DNA of 64,000 bases from JBBRVW01 sp038246545 (GTDB lineage Bacteria; Actinomycetota; Actinomycetes; JACCUZ01): the NCBI GenBank assembly GCA_038246545.1, contig JBBRVW010000009.1:1-64000 (forward strand), read 5' to 3'. The position numbers and the translations under genes were made by a program. Below, piece after piece: positions 1 to 9,618 of this stretch. The stretch's first letter is position 1. Each line of letters begins with the position of its first letter. The notes under the pieces are model-generated. The model made no database searches. It saw nothing but the letters and a program-made list of their open reading frames with translations, and was not told where the DNA came from.

Positions 1-1
1 G

Positions 2-136
2 CAACGCTGGCAAGTCGTCCTCGCACCCAACGGCTACCCCCAGCTGATCCCGCCGGTATCGATCGACCCCGAGCAAAGACCCCGACAGCACCACCGCTAC
101 CGGCTCACCCTGCTCACCCGCCGACACCGGACCTGA
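2..136 (+). CDS. C-terminal fragment of a DUF222/HNH endonuclease-like protein (runs off the window)
   Basis: Only the last 44 codons are visible, in frame 2, ending at TGA 134-136. The translation includes WQVVLAPNGYPQLIPPVSID followed by an Arg/His-rich tail. Actinobacterial DUF222/HNH proteins, an abundant and variable family, typically end with a short strand, an IPP motif and a basic tail of this kind. The HNH motif itself lies outside the window, so the call rests on tail resemblance. It could also be the end of another nuclease-like protein. Confidence 0.5.
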   Translation, partial: QRWQVVLAPNGYPQLIPPVSIDPEQRPRQHHRYRLTLLTRRHRT

Positions 137-144
137 ACAGCGAT

Positions 145-180
145 CTGTTTGACGGTAGGTCGTGGCTCGGTCGCAAACAG
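145..180 (+). terminator. Weak stem-loop after the HNH fragment
   Basis: CTGTTTG at 145-151 pairs with CAAACAG at 174-180 across a 22-nt loop, starting 9 nt after the stop codon. There is no T-tract. It is placed like a terminator, but the stem is short and the loop long. Confidence 0.3.
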
Positions 181-264
181 TGAATCCTCATATCTGACTA
201 TCGCCACAGTGCAGCTGGACGGGCATGTTGCCTAGGGGCTGGAATCTCGACATTGGGAGAGGTC

Positions 265-837
265 ATGAGAGGACGTTCTGCGCTACTCATCGCTGGGCTG
301 GCCATCGCGAGCACCGTGCTCGGCATCACACCCGCTACCGCCCAACCGATCGACAAGGGCCACTTCCACGACGTCTTCACCGATGACCCGTTCGACTGCG
401 ACGGCACGCCGGCCCAACTAAGCGGAGATGTCTCGGGCAACTTCCTGTTCAACCAGCGCGGATCCTCCGCCTTCCCCTACTACCGGGAGAGCGTGCACGG
501 CACCGTCGTGTTCACCAACCTGAAGACCGGCGGCACCTTCACCAACGTCTTCACCTCCAACAGCAAGGACCAGACCATCGTCGACAACGGCGACGGCACC
601 ATCACCATCACCACTTTCGCCGCTGGCGGCTCCCGCTGGCTAGACCAGAACGGCAAGCTGGTACTCAAGGACCCCGGCGAGATCCGGTTCGCCATCGACG
701 TGGACTACAACGGCACCCCCGGCAACCCCAACGACGACCAAGAGGTCGCCAACTCGTTCCGGATCGTCCGCGACTCGACAGGGGTCAACATTGAGGGCCG
801 CGACTTCTGCGCGGACCTGGTGAAATTCACCAGCTAG
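265..837 (+). CDS. Small secreted protein of unknown function
   Basis: 190 aa. The frame is open from a TTG at 253, but ATG 265 is preceded by GGGAGAGG at 255-262 and begins a classic signal peptide: MRGR, a hydrophobic stretch to about residue 22, then an ATAQP-type cleavage region. The mature part is about 165 aa, rich in Asp, Asn, Thr and Phe, with many short beta-like stretches and Cys residues near both ends (FDCDG and FCAD) that could form a disulfide. No catalytic motif is visible and I do not recognise a family with certainty. The make-up resembles exported actinobacterial beta-sandwich proteins. It stands alone between the HNH fragment and the convergent acs gene, and its AT content is slightly higher than its neighbours. 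Confidence 0.75.
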   Translation: MRGRSALLIAGLAIASTVLGITPATAQPIDKGHFHDVFTDDPFDCDGTPAQLSGDVSGNFLFNQRGSSAFPYYRESVHGTVVFTNLKTGGTFTNVFTSNSKDQTIVDNGDGTITITTFAAGGSRWLDQNGKLVLKDPGEIRFAIDVDYNGTPGNPNDDQEVANSFRIVRDSTGVNIEGRDFCADLVKFTS

Positions 838-1025
838 GCGAGCGGATACAACGGGAAAACGGTGGGGACCGCCAGGGACTGGAGCGGCCAGGCGGAGTAG
901 TCGTCGGGGGACTGGGACCACAGCGTCAACGGCGCGGCGTCAGCGACAGACATGACGACCCCCCACACGTCTGCATGGCCACCGCTGGTTGCCGCCAGGC
1001 ACTCACTCAGCAGATCCGCACCCAC
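834..1025 (-). CDS. Possible small ORF or gene remnant downstream of acs
   Basis: 63 codons from GTG 1025 to TAG, overlapping the 3' end of the convergent secreted protein by 4 bases. Third-codon positions are strongly GC-biased, as in real genes here, and the product (HADVWGVVMSV, LTLWSQSPDDYSAWPLQ) is not low-complexity. There is no good ribosome site and no recognisable family. It reads more like the C-terminal scrap of a decayed gene than an intact one. Confidence 0.25.
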   Translation of the reverse strand: MGADLLSECLAATSGGHADVWGVVMSVADAAPLTLWSQSPDDYSAWPLQSLAVPTVFPLYPLA

Positions 1026-1046
1026 CCTGCAGGCCGGGAACGCGGG

Positions 1047-3065
<2,019 letters not shown>

Positions 3066-3146
3066 GACTGTCTCCTTCACCTCGACCGGCCGACCCGTCA
3101 TTCCTACCCCACCGCCCGCACCAGGCACCCGCGGCGGGACCAGGGC

Positions 3147-3183
3147 ACCGCCCGGCCGGAGCGGTCGGCTCCGGCCGGGCGGT
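3147..3183 (-). terminator. Strong terminator of the DUF485-actP operon
   Basis: A perfect 16-bp GC-rich stem (3147-3162 with 3168-3183) closes a 5-nt GGTCG loop, 24 nt beyond the actP stop. As usual in actinobacteria it has no T-tract. It separates actP from acs. Confidence 0.8.
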
Positions 3184-3207
3184 GGTCAATGCTGCGTGCT
3201 GCAGCCC

Positions 3208-4833
3208 TCAGTGGCTGACCGTCGCCTTCTCCGAGCCGGCCCCGGTCAGCGAGCGCACCTCCATCTCGGCGTACTTCTCCTGGTAGTCGTCCTTGCTGGT
3301 GACGGTGCCCAGCCAGCCCAGCAGGAAGGCCAGCGGGATCGAGATGAGCCCCGGGTTGCTGAGTGGGAACCAGTGGAAGTCGATCGACGGGTCGGTGAAC
3401 ATCGATGCGCTCTTCCCGGTGACCGGGTCCGCCGGCTTGCCGGAGACCACCGGGGAGAACACGATCAGCGTGACCGCCGTGATCAGACCGCCGTACATGC
3501 TCCACAGCGCGCCGCGGGTGTTGAACCGTTTCCAGAACAGCGAGTAGAGGATCGTCGGCAGGTTCGCCGACGCGGCGACGGCGAACGCCAGCGCCACCAG
3601 GAAGGCGATGTTCTGCCCGTTGGCGAGGATCCCGCCGACGATGGACACCGCCCCGATCACGACGGCGGTGATCCGCGCGACCCGTACCTCGGAGCCCTCG
3701 GCCGTCTCGCGGCCGGCGTGCATCACGTTCGCGTACACATCGTGCGCGAACGACGCCGACGCCGTGATCGTGAGGCCGGCGACCACGGCGAGGATCGTCG
3801 CGAACGCCACGGCGGCTATCACGCCGAGCAGGATCGTGCCGCCGAGCTCGAAGGCGAGCAGCGGTGCCGCGGAGTTCACGCCGCCGGGCGCGGCGGCGAT
3901 CTTCTCCGGCCCGACCAGCGCGGCCGCGCCGTAGCCGAGCACCAGGGTGAACAGGTAGAAGATGCCGATCACCCAGATCGCCCAGACCACCGAACGGCGG
4001 GCCTCCCGTGCGGTCGGCACCGTGTAGAAGCGCATCAGCACGTGCGGGAGGCCGGCGGTGCCCAGCACCAGGGCCAGCGACAGCGAGATGAAGTCCAGCT
4101 TGGTGGTGCCGGTGGCGCCGTACGCCTTGCCGGGCTCGATCGAGCTGCCCTTCTCGACCGCGTCGCCGAGCAGCGACGAGAGGTTGAAGTTGTACTTGCC
4201 CAGCACCCAGACGAACATGATGCCGGCGCCGACGATGAGCAGCGACGCCTTGACGATCTGCACCCAGGTGGTGCCCTTCATCCCGCCCACCAGGACGTAG
4301 ATGATCATGATGACGCCGACCACGGCGATCACGACGCTCTGCCCGGCTTTGGAGTCGATGCCGAGGAGCAGCGCGACCAGCCCGCCGGCCCCGGCCATCT
4401 GGGCCAGCAGGTAGAAGAAGGAGACCGCCATGGTGTTGATCGCGGCTGCCGTCCGGACCGGCTTCTGCCGCATCCGGAACGACAGCACGTCGGCCATCGT
4501 GAACTTGCCGGTGTTGCGCAGCATCTCGGCCACCAGCAGCAGCGCGACCAGCCAGGCCACCAGGAAGCCGATCGAGTAGAGGAAGCCGTCGTAGCCGTTG
4601 AGGGCGATCGCACCGGCGATGCCGAGGAACGACGCCGCCGAGAGGTAGTCGCCGGAGATCGCGATGCCGTTCTGCGGGCCGGTGAACGAGCGTCCCGCGG
4701 CGTAGTAGTCGGAGGCGGTCCGGTTGTTGCGCGAGGCGCGGTACACGATCACCAGGGTGAGCGCCACGAACACCAGGAAGATGGCGATGTTGACGGCGGG
4801 CTTGCCGACCGTGTCGGCGGCGAGGACGCTCAT
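3208..4833 (-). CDS. actP: Cation/acetate symporter (sodium:solute symporter family)
   Basis: 541 aa, about 13 membrane helices. It imports acetate and similar short monocarboxylates with Na+ or H+. ATG 4833 overlaps the last base of the DUF485 stop (TGATG), so the two are translationally coupled. SSS-family features include the SDYYAAGRS segment near residue 40, GDYLSAASFLG, the GGMKGTTW loop and LPHVLMRFYTVP near the middle. The C-terminus ends in a charged cytosolic tail. The upstream DUF485 gene and downstream acs are its usual partners, as in E. coli acs-yjcH-actP, which supports the substrate call. The longer open frame to 5403 is only read-through of the DUF485 antiphase. Confidence 0.93.
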   Translation of the reverse strand: MSVLAADTVGKPAVNIAIFLVFVALTLVIVYRASRNNRTASDYYAAGRSFTGPQNGIAISGDYLSAASFLGIAGAIALNGYDGFLYSIGFLVAWLVALLLVAEMLRNTGKFTMADVLSFRMRQKPVRTAAAINTMAVSFFYLLAQMAGAGGLVALLLGIDSKAGQSVVIAVVGVIMIIYVLVGGMKGTTWVQIVKASLLIVGAGIMFVWVLGKYNFNLSSLLGDAVEKGSSIEPGKAYGATGTTKLDFISLSLALVLGTAGLPHVLMRFYTVPTAREARRSVVWAIWVIGIFYLFTLVLGYGAAALVGPEKIAAAPGGVNSAAPLLAFELGGTILLGVIAAVAFATILAVVAGLTITASASFAHDVYANVMHAGRETAEGSEVRVARITAVVIGAVSIVGGILANGQNIAFLVALAFAVAASANLPTILYSLFWKRFNTRGALWSMYGGLITAVTLIVFSPVVSGKPADPVTGKSASMFTDPSIDFHWFPLSNPGLISIPLAFLLGWLGTVTSKDDYQEKYAEMEVRSLTGAGSEKATVSH

Positions 4834-5180
4834 CAGAGGGTCCCCTCGATCTCGTGCCGGATCTCCTCGGCCACCGGGTCGAGATGGCGGTCGGCGAAGC
4901 GGACGTAGAGCATCGTGATGGCGAAGGTCGACACGAACTGGAGCAGCCCGAGGACGATGCCGACGTTGACGTTGCCGAACACGGACTTCGCCATGAAGCC
5001 GTGGGCGTAGTCGGCGAGCAGGACGTAGAGGAAGTACCAGCCGAGGAAGAGACCGGTGACCGGGAAGATGAAGCTGCGCTGCTTGCGGCGCAGCTCCTGG
5101 AAGCGCTCGGACTCCTGCACGGCGGTATAGACGTTGCCGGGCACTGGGGGCGGGGGATGGCCTTCGACGGAGCTGCTCAC
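4833..5180 (-). CDS. DUF485 small membrane protein, ActP partner (YjcH-like)
   Basis: 115 aa. GTG 5180 has a GGAGG about 8 nt upstream. After a Pro-rich start come an ESERFQELRRKQRSFIFP amphipathic segment, two membrane helices (FLGWYFLYVLLADY and the GIVLGLLQFVSTFAITMLYV stretch) and a charged tail with the HLDPVAEEIR motif typical of DUF485. DUF485 proteins are almost always encoded just before an SSS acetate symporter and are thought to act with it, though the biochemical role is unsettled. Its stop overlaps the actP start by one base. Confidence 0.9.
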   Translation of the reverse strand: MSSSVEGHPPPPVPGNVYTAVQESERFQELRRKQRSFIFPVTGLFLGWYFLYVLLADYAHGFMAKSVFGNVNVGIVLGLLQFVSTFAITMLYVRFADRHLDPVAEEIRHEIEGTL

Positions 5181-5385
5181 GGACGGACCTCCGGTCTCGG
5201 CCGCGCCGACGCGCGGCGTTCGGCCGCACTGTTCCAACCCTGCTACGCGCGGGTGAAGGGGATATCGCGGACGAATGCGACGAGCGGTCGTCCTGCGCGG
5301 CGAACGGCAGGCTCTGACCGCCCGTCGTCCGCTCGGCCTGGAGCCGTCCTGGCGGATCCGCGGCAGATCCCGCCTCCCACGCACG

Positions 5386-5404
5386 CGTGCGCCACCGGCG
5401 CACG
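5386..5404 (-). terminator. Short hairpin after the MFS gene
   Basis: CGTGCGC at 5386-5392 and GCGCACG at 5398-5404 form a 7-bp stem with a 5-nt loop, 45 nt past the MFS stop. This is a plausible end for the 10806-5449 operon. Confidence 0.35.
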
Positions 5405-5448
5405 GTGCAGTGCTCCTCCTCCGGCGCACCCCTCTCGGGGGACGAAGC

Positions 5449-6705
5449 TCAGCCGTCTGCAGCAGCCCCGGGTGCCGCTGCCTCCGCCGCGGCGACCGCC
5501 GACGGCGGGAGCCAGCGCAGCGCGGCGAGCGTGCAGCCGACCAGCAGGACTCCCGCGACCTTGAACGGCGCAGCCAGGCCGTAGCCGCGGGCCAGCAGGC
5601 CGCCGAGAGCGGCGCCCACCGGCATCGCGGCGAACGCGACCAGCCGGTAGGCGCTGGTGACCCGGCCGAGCAGAGCGTCCGGCACGATCCGCTGGCGCAG
5701 GCTGATCGTCGCGACGTTCCACATACCGCTGGTGGCACCGGCCGCCACTGACGTGATCGCGAGCATCGGGACGGACGGCGCCAGCCCGAAAGCCAGCATC
5801 GCCACCGCCTGCACCGCGAGGACCATCACCACGATGCCGCTGGTGCCCAGCGCGGCCCGGACCCGTGACGACGCCGCCATTCCGAGCAGGCCGCCCACCG
5901 CGAACACGACGAGCAGCAGGCCGTAGCCCCGCTCGGAGAGGCCGAGCAGGTCGGTCGCGACCAGCACCAGGACACCCAGGACGGCGGCGCTCACACCGTT
6001 GAAGACCGCGAGCAGCAGGCACAGCGTGCGCAGGACCTGCGAGCGCCAGAGGTAGCGCACGCCCTCGGCCAGCGCGGCGCGCAGAGGTGGCGGTGCCTCG
6101 GCGCGCGCCGGCAGTCGCACCCGGCCCCGGAGGCTGAGGACGACCAGGCCGCTCGCGAGGAACGACACCGAGTCCACGGTGAACGGCAGCGAGACCGCTG
6201 CGACGAACAGGACACCGCCGATCGGCGGGCCCAGCATCGTGCTGGGGACCGTCATGCCGACCTGCAGCCAGGTGTTGGCGGTCTCCAGCCGGTCACGATG
6301 CACGACTGCGGGCAGGAAGGCAGAGGCGGCGTTGAGGTTGAAGACGCCGAGGAGCCCGACGACGAAGGCGAACCCGACGACCAGCGGGAGACCGGCCCGC
6401 CCGTCGGCGACCGCGAACGCGAACGCGCCGAACATCACGAAGCGCACCAGGTCGGTGACCGCCATGATGCGCAGCCGGTCCCAGCGGTCGGCCAGCGCGC
6501 CACTGACCAGCCCGAGCACCAGCCAGGCGCTCTGCTCGGCGGCCTGGACCAGGGCGACCTGGGCCGGGTCGCGGGTGAGCCGTGCGGCGAGCAGCGGGAG
6601 CGCGACGAACGTCAGGCCGTCTCCGGCTGCCGACACCGTCGACGACGACCACAGCCGCCAGAACGGCCCGCCGAGGTCCGGCGGCCGAGGTACGAGCCGG
6701 CTCAC
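5449..6705 (-). CDS. MFS transporter, MFS_3/enterobactin-exporter-like
   Basis: 418 aa with 12 predicted membrane helices. GTG 6705 overlaps the TGA of the upstream symporter gene (GTGA), so the longer frame to 7002 is rejected. Motif A appears as SGALADRWDRLRIM between helices 2 and 3. The ASAFLPAVV..RLETANTWLQ segment and the second-half SVAAGATSGMWNVATISLRQ are typical of drug/siderophore exporters of the MFS_3 family. The substrate cannot be read from sequence. It is the last gene of an operon headed by a LytS/LytTR two-component system and an SSS symporter, so export of a metabolite tied to that uptake system is an inference only. The hydrophilic Ala-rich end (AVAAAEAAAPGAAADG) looks non-essential. 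Confidence 0.85.
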   Translation of the reverse strand: MSRLVPRPPDLGGPFWRLWSSSTVSAAGDGLTFVALPLLAARLTRDPAQVALVQAAEQSAWLVLGLVSGALADRWDRLRIMAVTDLVRFVMFGAFAFAVADGRAGLPLVVGFAFVVGLLGVFNLNAASAFLPAVVHRDRLETANTWLQVGMTVPSTMLGPPIGGVLFVAAVSLPFTVDSVSFLASGLVVLSLRGRVRLPARAEAPPPLRAALAEGVRYLWRSQVLRTLCLLLAVFNGVSAAVLGVLVLVATDLLGLSERGYGLLLVVFAVGGLLGMAASSRVRAALGTSGIVVMVLAVQAVAMLAFGLAPSVPMLAITSVAAGATSGMWNVATISLRQRIVPDALLGRVTSAYRLVAFAAMPVGAALGGLLARGYGLAAPFKVAGVLLVGCTLAALRWLPPSAVAAAEAAAPGAAADG

Positions 6706-8462
6706 GACTGCCGGGCCGACCGTGACGGCGCCGAGCGGTCGCGCAGCTCCACCAGCTCCGGCGCATGCAGCCGCACCATCGTGCGAGCGACGCCGGGAGC
6801 CACCCGGTGCGGCGTGCACAGCGACACCACCACCATCACGGCGAAGGCTATCGGCACGGTCCAGGCCGCGGGCTGCGCGAGCAGGGCGCCGGCCCACCCG
6901 TCCCGGTCGATGCCCGCGATGGTGACCGACACGGCCGCGGTCGCGAGGCCGCCACCGGTGAGCAGCCCCGCGGTGGCGCCCAGGTCGGTGAGCCCCCGCC
7001 ACCAGATGCCGAGCAGCAGCAACGGGCAGAAGGACGACGCCGCGACCGCGAACGCGAGCCCCACGACGTCGGCGACGTTGAGCGACGCAGCGCCCAGCGA
7101 CAGGACGAACGGCACCGTCACCGCGAGAGCGGCCGCCAGCCGGAAATCACGCACCGACCCGCGCAGCACGTCCTGCGACAGCACGCCCGCCACCGAGACC
7201 GTGAGGCCGGACGACGTCGAGAGGAATGCGGCGAACGCACCCGCCGTGACGAGCGCGGTGAGCAGCTGACCTCCGGTGCCCCCCACGAGCCGCTGGGGCA
7301 GCAGCAGCACCGCGGTGTCGATGCGTCCGGTGAGCAGCAGGTCGGGCGTGTAGACCCGCGCCAGGGCGCCGTAGACCGTCGGCAGGAGGTAGAACGCGCC
7401 GAGCAGGCACAGCACCACGAGCGTGGTACGCCGGGCCGCGCGGCCGTCAGGGTTCGTGTAGAAGCGCACCAGCACGTGCGGCAGACCCATGGTCCCGAAG
7501 AACAGCGCAAGGATCAGCGAGTACGTCGCGTAGAGCGGGTGGTCGCGGCCACCGGCGCCTGACAGCGGCCGGGTCCACTCGGCACCGGCGCTCGGCTCGA
7601 GCCCGCGCAGGTGCGGCACCATGGCCCCGGCCGGGAACGTCAGCCGGGTGCCGTCGGTCGCCGACCACGTCCCGCGGGTGAGCGGTACCCGCCGTGCGTC
7701 GTACGTCGCGGGCGGCGACCCGGCTTCGGACAGCCGCCCGGTGACCCGGACGGCGACTGCGGTGCGCACCACGAAGGTGGTGTCGTCGGCGAGCCGCACG
7801 GTCGTGCGCTCCGGGAAGGTCGCGGCCCCGTCGCCCGGGCTGGGGGACCCGTCGGCGTGCCACGCCAGCAGCAGGAAGAGCACCGGTACGGCGAGCGCGG
7901 TCAGCTTCAGCCAGTACTGGAACGCCTGCACGAAGGTGATGCTGCGCATCCCGCCGGTGGCGACGCTGAAGACGACGACCACCGCCACGAGCAGACCGCC
8001 GAGCCAGCGGGGCGCGCCGGTGGCGAGGGTGACGGTGAGTCCGGCGCCGACCAGCTGCGGCAGCAGGTAGAGCCAGCCGATCGTGACGACGAGGATGCTC
8101 GCGATCCGGCGCACCGTCAGGGACTCGGTGCGCGCCTCGGCGAAGTCGGGCAACGTGTAGGCGCCGGACCGCCTCAGCGGCGCGGCAACGAGCACGAGCA
8201 GCACGAGGTAGCCGGCGGTGTAGCCGACGGGGAACCACAGCATGTCGGCGCCGTAGGCGAGGATCAGCCCGGCGACGCCGAGGAACGACGCCGCCGACAG
8301 GTACTCGCCGCCGATCGCCGAGGCGTTCCACACCGGCGACACCGAGCGGGACGCGACGTAGAAGTCGCTGGTGGTCCGCGACAGCCGCAGCGCGAAGGTG
8401 CCGATCAGCACGGTTGCCGCGATGACCACCGCCACCGCCGTCACGCCGTACGCCGCGCTCAC
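6702..8462 (-). CDS. SSS-family (cation:monocarboxylate) symporter with extracytoplasmic insertion
   Basis: 586 aa, start GTG 8462, 4 nt after the small membrane gene. Its core matches ActP: TSDFYVASRSV, GEYLSAASFLG, GGMRSITFVQAFQYW and TMGLPHVLVRFYTNPDGRAARR. About 100 residues (roughly 205-305, FPERTTVRLADDTTF to SAGAEW) form a beta-rich hydrophilic insertion between membrane helices, with paired threonine/arginine strands. Similar insertions occur in long actinobacterial members, but the insertion is absent from the ActP at 3208-4833. The likely substrate is an organic acid such as acetate, pyruvate or lactate. Co-transcription with a LytTR two-component system suggests substrate-responsive expression. 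Confidence 0.88.
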   Translation of the reverse strand: MSAAYGVTAVAVVIAATVLIGTFALRLSRTTSDFYVASRSVSPVWNASAIGGEYLSAASFLGVAGLILAYGADMLWFPVGYTAGYLVLLVLVAAPLRRSGAYTLPDFAEARTESLTVRRIASILVVTIGWLYLLPQLVGAGLTVTLATGAPRWLGGLLVAVVVVFSVATGGMRSITFVQAFQYWLKLTALAVPVLFLLLAWHADGSPSPGDGAATFPERTTVRLADDTTFVVRTAVAVRVTGRLSEAGSPPATYDARRVPLTRGTWSATDGTRLTFPAGAMVPHLRGLEPSAGAEWTRPLSGAGGRDHPLYATYSLILALFFGTMGLPHVLVRFYTNPDGRAARRTTLVVLCLLGAFYLLPTVYGALARVYTPDLLLTGRIDTAVLLLPQRLVGGTGGQLLTALVTAGAFAAFLSTSSGLTVSVAGVLSQDVLRGSVRDFRLAAALAVTVPFVLSLGAASLNVADVVGLAFAVAASSFCPLLLLGIWWRGLTDLGATAGLLTGGGLATAAVSVTIAGIDRDGWAGALLAQPAAWTVPIAFAVMVVVSLCTPHRVAPGVARTMVRLHAPELVELRDRSAPSRSARQS

Positions 8463-8466
8463 GACC

Positions 8467-8862
8467 TCACTGGACCAGGTCGGCGAAGTCGCGCTCGTTG
8501 CGCTCGGCCTGCCGGACGTAGAGCCAGGCGGCCACGACCAGAGACGGGTAGACCAGCACGCCGAGCAGCAGCCACGGCAGCGGCAGCCCGAGCACGTGCA
8601 GCGAGCCCAGCTGTGGCTGCAGGGCCAGCACCAGCGGGAAACCGCCGAGCAGCACCGCGAAGATGAGGCACACCCCGACCGCGAGCCGCAGCTGGAGCCG
8701 CACCAGCGAGCGCATGTAGACGTCGCCGACGATCGTCTGCTCGTCGATCTCGCGCCGCACCGGTCGGTGCGCGGCGGCCCGGGCGGCGCTGCTGCGCGGC
8801 GAGACGACGCGGACCCGACCGGGCTGTGTCGACGGTACGGGTGGCGGCTGCGGGTCGGTCAT
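8467..8862 (-). CDS. Small two-helix membrane subunit partnering the SSS symporter (DUF485-like)
   Basis: 131 aa, ATG 8862 overlapping the LytTR stop by 4 bases. It has a disordered Pro/Arg-rich start, a short amphipathic EQTIVGDVYMRSLVRLQ segment, then two membrane helices (LAVGVCLIFAVLLGGFPLVL and LPWLLLGVLVYPSLVVAAW) and the charged end RQAERNERDFADLV. Position directly before the symporter, size and topology match the DUF485/DUF4212 group of symporter partners, though sequence identity to the DUF485 at 4833-5180 is low. Probably an accessory or assembly subunit of the downstream transporter. Confidence 0.8.
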   Translation of the reverse strand: MTDPQPPPVPSTQPGRVRVVSPRSSAARAAAHRPVRREIDEQTIVGDVYMRSLVRLQLRLAVGVCLIFAVLLGGFPLVLALQPQLGSLHVLGLPLPWLLLGVLVYPSLVVAAWLYVRQAERNERDFADLVQ

Positions 8863-9599
8863 GTCGCACCCGGCCGGGCCCGGCGCACCAGCACGTCGCG
8901 CAATTCGCGGGTATGTCGCCGGCTCACCTGCAGGACGTCGGCACCGAGCCGCACCGTCCAGCGCCCGGACTCCACCCGCATCTCGTCGACGTGGTGCAGC
9001 GCCACGAGATGGCTGCGATGGATGCGGACGAAGCCGGCCGCCGCCCAGTCCTGCTCCAGCACTGTCAGCGGCACCCGCACCAGGTGGCTCGCGTCGGCGG
9101 TGTGCAGCCGCGTGTAGTCACCGTGCGCCTCCGCGTAGCGCACGTCGCTGCGGGCCACGAAGCGGGTCACGTTCCCGAGCTCGACCGCGATCGTCTCGTC
9201 GTCGGCCGCCAGCGACGGCGGATCGGTGGTCCCGAGCGCGTCGCGCACCCGACGCACCGCCTCGGCCAGCCGTTCGGGGCGCACCGGCTTGAGCAGGTAG
9301 TCGACCGCGCGCAGCTCGAACGCCTCGACGGCGTGCTCCTCGTACGCCGTGACGAAGACGACCTTCGGCGATGCCTTGAAGCGGGCCAGCACCCTGGCCA
9401 CGTCCAGGCCGTCGAGCCCGGGCATCCGGATGTCGAGGAACAGCGCGTCGACCTCCCGTGTCTCCAGCGCCTGGAGCACCTCGGCGCCGGTGGCCGCGGT
9501 GCCGACCTCGAGGACTTCCGGGTCGCGATCGAGCAGCCAGGCCAGCTCCTCGCGCGCCGGCGCCTCGTCGTCGGCGACCAGCACCCGCAGCCCGGTCAT
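8859..9599 (-). CDS. LytTR-family response regulator
   Basis: 246 aa DNA-binding regulator. Receiver domain is at about residues 4-120, with acidic pocket D10/D11, phosphoacceptor D56 in LFLDIRMPG, T-loop and Lys in YLLKPV. A LytTR DNA-binding domain is at about 140-240 (DVRYAEAHGDYTRLHT, RIHRSHLVAL and RRHTREL motifs). Partner of the kinase ending 19 nt upstream. LytTR regulators usually bind direct repeats near their own or transporter promoters. In other bacteria such pairs control uptake of pyruvate and related acids, which fits the downstream SSS symporter. The target promoter here is not identified. Confidence 0.93.
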   Translation of the reverse strand: MTGLRVLVADDEAPAREELAWLLDRDPEVLEVGTAATGAEVLQALETREVDALFLDIRMPGLDGLDVARVLARFKASPKVVFVTAYEEHAVEAFELRAVDYLLKPVRPERLAEAVRRVRDALGTTDPPSLAADDETIAVELGNVTRFVARSDVRYAEAHGDYTRLHTADASHLVRVPLTVLEQDWAAAGFVRIHRSHLVALHHVDEMRVESGRWTVRLGADVLQVSRRHTRELRDVLVRRARPGAT

Positions 9600-9618
9600 C
9601 GCGTCCTCCTCCGGGTGG

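Noticed and set aside
5243..6022. 259-codon open frame opposite/alongside the MFS gene
   Set aside because: Gly/Arg-rich shadow of the MFS gene in another frame.
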